From an uncultured Campylobacter sp. (GTDB taxonomy: Bacteria > Campylobacterota > Campylobacteria > Campylobacterales > Campylobacteraceae), in NCBI RefSeq assembly GCF_938031315.1, contig NZ_CALHHT010000238.1, positions 1 through 6,631 of the forward strand: DNA of 6,631 nucleotides. Reading direction: 5' to 3'. Position 1 is the stretch's first letter. Each line of letters starts with the position of its first letter. Positions 5,061-6,631 of the stretch are shown here, one piece after another. The notes beneath the pieces are model-generated. The model worked only from the letters and a program-made list of their open reading frames with translations, had not been told where the DNA came from and searched no databases. Made by a program: the position numbers and the translations under genes.

Positions 5061-5453
5061 TTGATAGTTGCGATCGATCTTGGGCTTAAACGTATCGGCG
5101 TGGCGGCGGCACCGGATGATAAGACGCCGCTTCCGTGCGAGCCGATCCTGCGCAAAAACCGCACCCAAGCCGCGTGCGAGCTAAGCGAGCTGCTGCGCGA
5201 AAAGGGCGCCAGCGTGCTCGTTCTGGGCGTGCCGCGTGGCGGGGCGAGCGAGGAGGAGATGAGCAGGCGCATACGCCACTTCGCCTCGCTGCTGGATTTT
5301 GACGGCGAGATAAAATTTCAAGACGAGAGCTTTTCGAGCGCCGAAGCGGCGGAGTTTGCGAGCAAAGGCGCTAAAGGCGGCGGCAAGGATCCGCGCTTTG
5401 ATAGCATCGCCGCGATGATAATTTTGCAGAGGTTTTTGGCGAGCAAGGGCTAG
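5061..5453 (+). CDS. ruvX: RuvX/YqgF-family RNase H-fold nuclease
   Basis: This family is an RNase H-like nuclease related to Holliday junction resolvases; in E. coli it acts in 16S rRNA 5'-end maturation. The 130 residues match the family size. The three catalytic acids appear in their expected motifs: Asp6 in IDLGLKRIGVA (5-15), Glu89 in QDESFSS (87-93) and Asp114 in FDSIAAMIIL (113-122). LGVPRG at 55-60 corresponds to the family's conserved V-G-P loop. The start is TTG at 5061, with AAAGGA at 5049-5054 at normal spacing. The nearby ATG at 5054 is in another frame, so TTG is preferred. It follows dprA in C. jejuni, but here 839 bp intervene, so it probably has its own promoter. Confidence 0.93.
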   Translation: MIVAIDLGLKRIGVAAAPDDKTPLPCEPILRKNRTQAACELSELLREKGASVLVLGVPRGGASEEEMSRRIRHFASLLDFDGEIKFQDESFSSAEAAEFASKGAKGGGKDPRFDSIAAMIILQRFLASKG

Positions 5454-5828
5454 GTTCGTACGCAGCAACGCAATTCGCGCGCGGCGGCGCAAGAGGGTTG
5501 CCGCCCGTCCGCCTTATCGCTTTTTGAATGCTCGCGGATCTTATCTCGCCCATTAAAACGAAGAGAATTTATGCGCGTCAAAAGTCGGTAAAATTTTCAT
5601 CGTCTGCTAAAGCTCGGCAGAATTTTGATTTGCCCGCAAAGAGCCTGCGGAATTTATTTTGACTGTAGCCGTAAATGGCGCTTTAGGTAGTTAAACTAAG
5701 TGAGATTGACAGCGATTTAAGTTGTAAACGGCGAGGTTTATGCATTTTTGGCGATTTGTGCTCGCGCGTACGGGTGCTATTTTAAATTTTTTCAAAGTCT
5801 ATTTAGACGCAAAGAATGCTAAGCAAAA
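5454..5828. other. Gene-less spacer after ruvX
   Basis: There is no convincing gene. GGCGGC (5483-5488) and GCCGCC (5500-5505) can form a G+C-rich hairpin about 30 bp after the ruvX stop; a T5 run comes about 16 nt later, so it is only a weak terminator candidate. A 37-codon frame from ATG 5740 to TAG 5853 has a partial GGCGAGG ribosome site, but it resembles nothing I know and overlaps the promoter proposed for the next gene. I do not call it a gene. Confidence 0.5.
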
Positions 5829-5856
5829 TTGCAAAAACGCGGATGCATCATAGAAT
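5829..5856 (+). promoter_or_regulatory. Candidate sigma-70 promoter of the EthD-like gene
   Basis: TTGCAA (5829-5834) and TAGAAT (5851-5856) are separated by 16 bp, a good match to a -35/-10 pair. Transcription would begin around 5862-5865, leaving a short leader before the Shine-Dalgarno at 5887. Confidence 0.45.
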
Positions 5857-5860
5857 AGGG

Positions 5861-5873
5861 CGCAAATTTTGCG
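5861..5873. promoter_or_regulatory. Operator-like palindrome at the predicted transcription start
   Basis: CGCAAA-T-TTTGCG is a perfect palindrome with 6-bp arms. It sits directly downstream of the -10 box and over the expected start of transcription, where a repressor would block the promoter. The central AAATTT-like core is frequent in this genome, so chance is possible. Confidence 0.35.
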
Positions 5874-5897
5874 ATAAATTTCATTTAGGGAGCGGTT

Positions 5898-6274
5898 ATG
5901 TTTAAGATCACGATGTTAGTAAAAAAGGCGCCGAGTATCACGCAGCAGGAGTTTGTGGCACACTGGGCGGCGCATTCACAAAAGGTTTTGGCTAATCAAA
6001 AGGCACTAAATATCGTCCGCTATGCAAAAACTATTCCCGTCTTTCCCGAGGGTCAAGCACCAAGCGTGAGACGGCGGCGTTTGGCTACGACGCGATGGGC
6101 GAGCTATGGTATGAAAGCGTGCAGGCGTTTGCGGACGCACGAAACAGCGAGGTAGCGCGAGCGGTGTTAGCGGAGCTGATGGCGGATGAGGCGAGGTTTT
6201 GCGATATGAAAAACTCCGTGATGTGGTTCGGCGAGGAGGAGGCCGTGATAGAGTTCGGCTCCAAAAAAGCGTAA
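5898..6274 (+). pseudogene. EthD-like small protein, frameshifted
   Basis: The first part reads MFKITMLVKKAPSITQQEF followed by VAHWAAHSQKV, the start of an EthD-like (dimeric alpha/beta barrel) protein with the usual hydrophobic first strand and HW motif. This frame (5898-6155) then turns into Arg-rich nonsense after about residue 53. The frame shifted by -1 continues without a stop to TAA 6272-6274. It has typical EthD-type C-terminal sequence, including FGYDAMGELWYESVQAF and later EARFCD and WFGEEEAVI. The switch lies between about 6046 and 6071. One extra G in the GGG run at 6050-6052 would join both parts into a protein of about 125 residues. AGGGAG at 5887-5892 is a good ribosome site. 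Function in such families is often uncertain. A sequencing error cannot be excluded. Confidence 0.75.
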
Positions 6275-6631
6275 ATTTAAAGGCTGAAAGGATAAAATTT
6301 TTATGGATCGTATAAACGGCGAAAAGCGGGAATTTATCGCTCGCGGTCGATACGCTTTTTTGGCATACAGCGCGCGGAATTTCGGCGAATAGACACGAAC
6401 GGATGATATGCGGCGACTTTGACTTAAAATTTAGCTTTAAATTTGAGCGCGAAATTTTAAAACGAGGTCGTAAAATTTTAAAAAGAGGCAAAATTTTAAA
6501 ATTTTAAGATGGATCGCAGGTAGTTTGGAAGCGCTACTGCTTCGTTCTGCTTGCAGCCGTCGGTGGAGTTGGCAGCGGAGAGTGGAGAAGATTGCTCGTC
6601 CGCGACCGGGGTAGGTCAAAATTTTTGATGT
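6275..6631. other. Gene-less end of window
   Basis: There is no convincing gene. A 29-codon frame from ATG 6303 to TAG 6392 has AAAGGA at 6287-6292, 10 nt upstream, but no recognisable sequence. Between 6451 and 6507 the motif AAATTTTAAAA or close variants recurs about four times with short G/C-rich spacers. The remaining bases after 6508 show nothing I can assign; a gene could begin beyond the window. Confidence 0.45.

Noticed and set aside
5483..5525. Terminator of ruvX
   Set aside because: The G+C-rich hairpin is separated from the T-run by about 16 nt, so it does not meet the usual layout.
5740..5853. 37-codon small gene
   Set aside because: Only a partial ribosome site, no recognisable sequence, and it overlaps the likely promoter of the EthD-like gene.
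6303..6392. 29-codon small gene downstream of the EthD-like gene
   Set aside because: It has an AAAGGA at somewhat long spacing, but too little sequence to support a gene and nothing known matches.
6006..6491. 161-codon minus-strand reading frame
   Set aside because: It is antisense to the EthD-like gene and its composition (Ser/Pro/Arg-rich) is that of a shadow frame.

Overview
The window looks like chromosomal DNA of a Campylobacter. The gene order ilvC, divergent polysaccharide deacetylase, dprA, ruvX matches, as I recall it, the C. jejuni order around ilvC. The proteins also look epsilonproteobacterial. The coding regions are fairly G+C-rich, and AAATTT/AAAATTT runs are very frequent between genes. 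That points to one of the higher-GC, oral-type species (C. gracilis, C. showae or C. rectus group) rather than C. jejuni. The species assignment is inference.

Layout. Positions 1-790 contain no recognisable gene and are far more A+T-rich than the rest. Positions 88-642 form a tandem array of three cassettes with a period of exactly 207 bp. Each cassette carries several copies of a 13-mer, ATG-N4-TTAATC, in direct and inverted orientation. The four N bases act as a cassette-specific tag: TGTC in cassette 1, TTCC in cassette 2, ATGA in cassette 3. Each cassette ends in a hairpin built from an inverted and a direct copy, so the tag changes are matched by compensating changes on the other arm. 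The segments that join cassettes are nearly identical, while the cassette interiors have diverged. I do not recognise this element and it is the most interesting part of the window. Positions 921-1085 (minus strand) hold a well-started but truncated proC 5' fragment.

Positions 1223-4221 form a compact same-strand cluster. It contains ilvC (branched-chain amino acid synthesis), a membrane-anchored divergent polysaccharide deacetylase with a TTG start, and dprA (DNA processing in transformation), which overlaps the deacetylase by 17 bp. An 839-bp stretch without a credible gene follows (4222-5060). It is packed with AAATTT motifs and short palindromes and includes a G9 tract and a nested stem. 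Next is ruvX (TTG start), a second gene-poor stretch, and an EthD-like small gene (5898-6274) broken by a single frameshift, with a plausible promoter and operator-like palindrome upstream. The end of the window (6275-6631) has no convincing gene.

Functionally, the housekeeping genes are a conserved neighbourhood rather than one pathway. DprA and RuvX both concern nucleic acids, IlvC is metabolic and the deacetylase belongs to the envelope. The spacers around them look like sites of gene decay and insertion: a truncated proC, a frameshifted EthD gene, and dprA and ruvX pushed apart.
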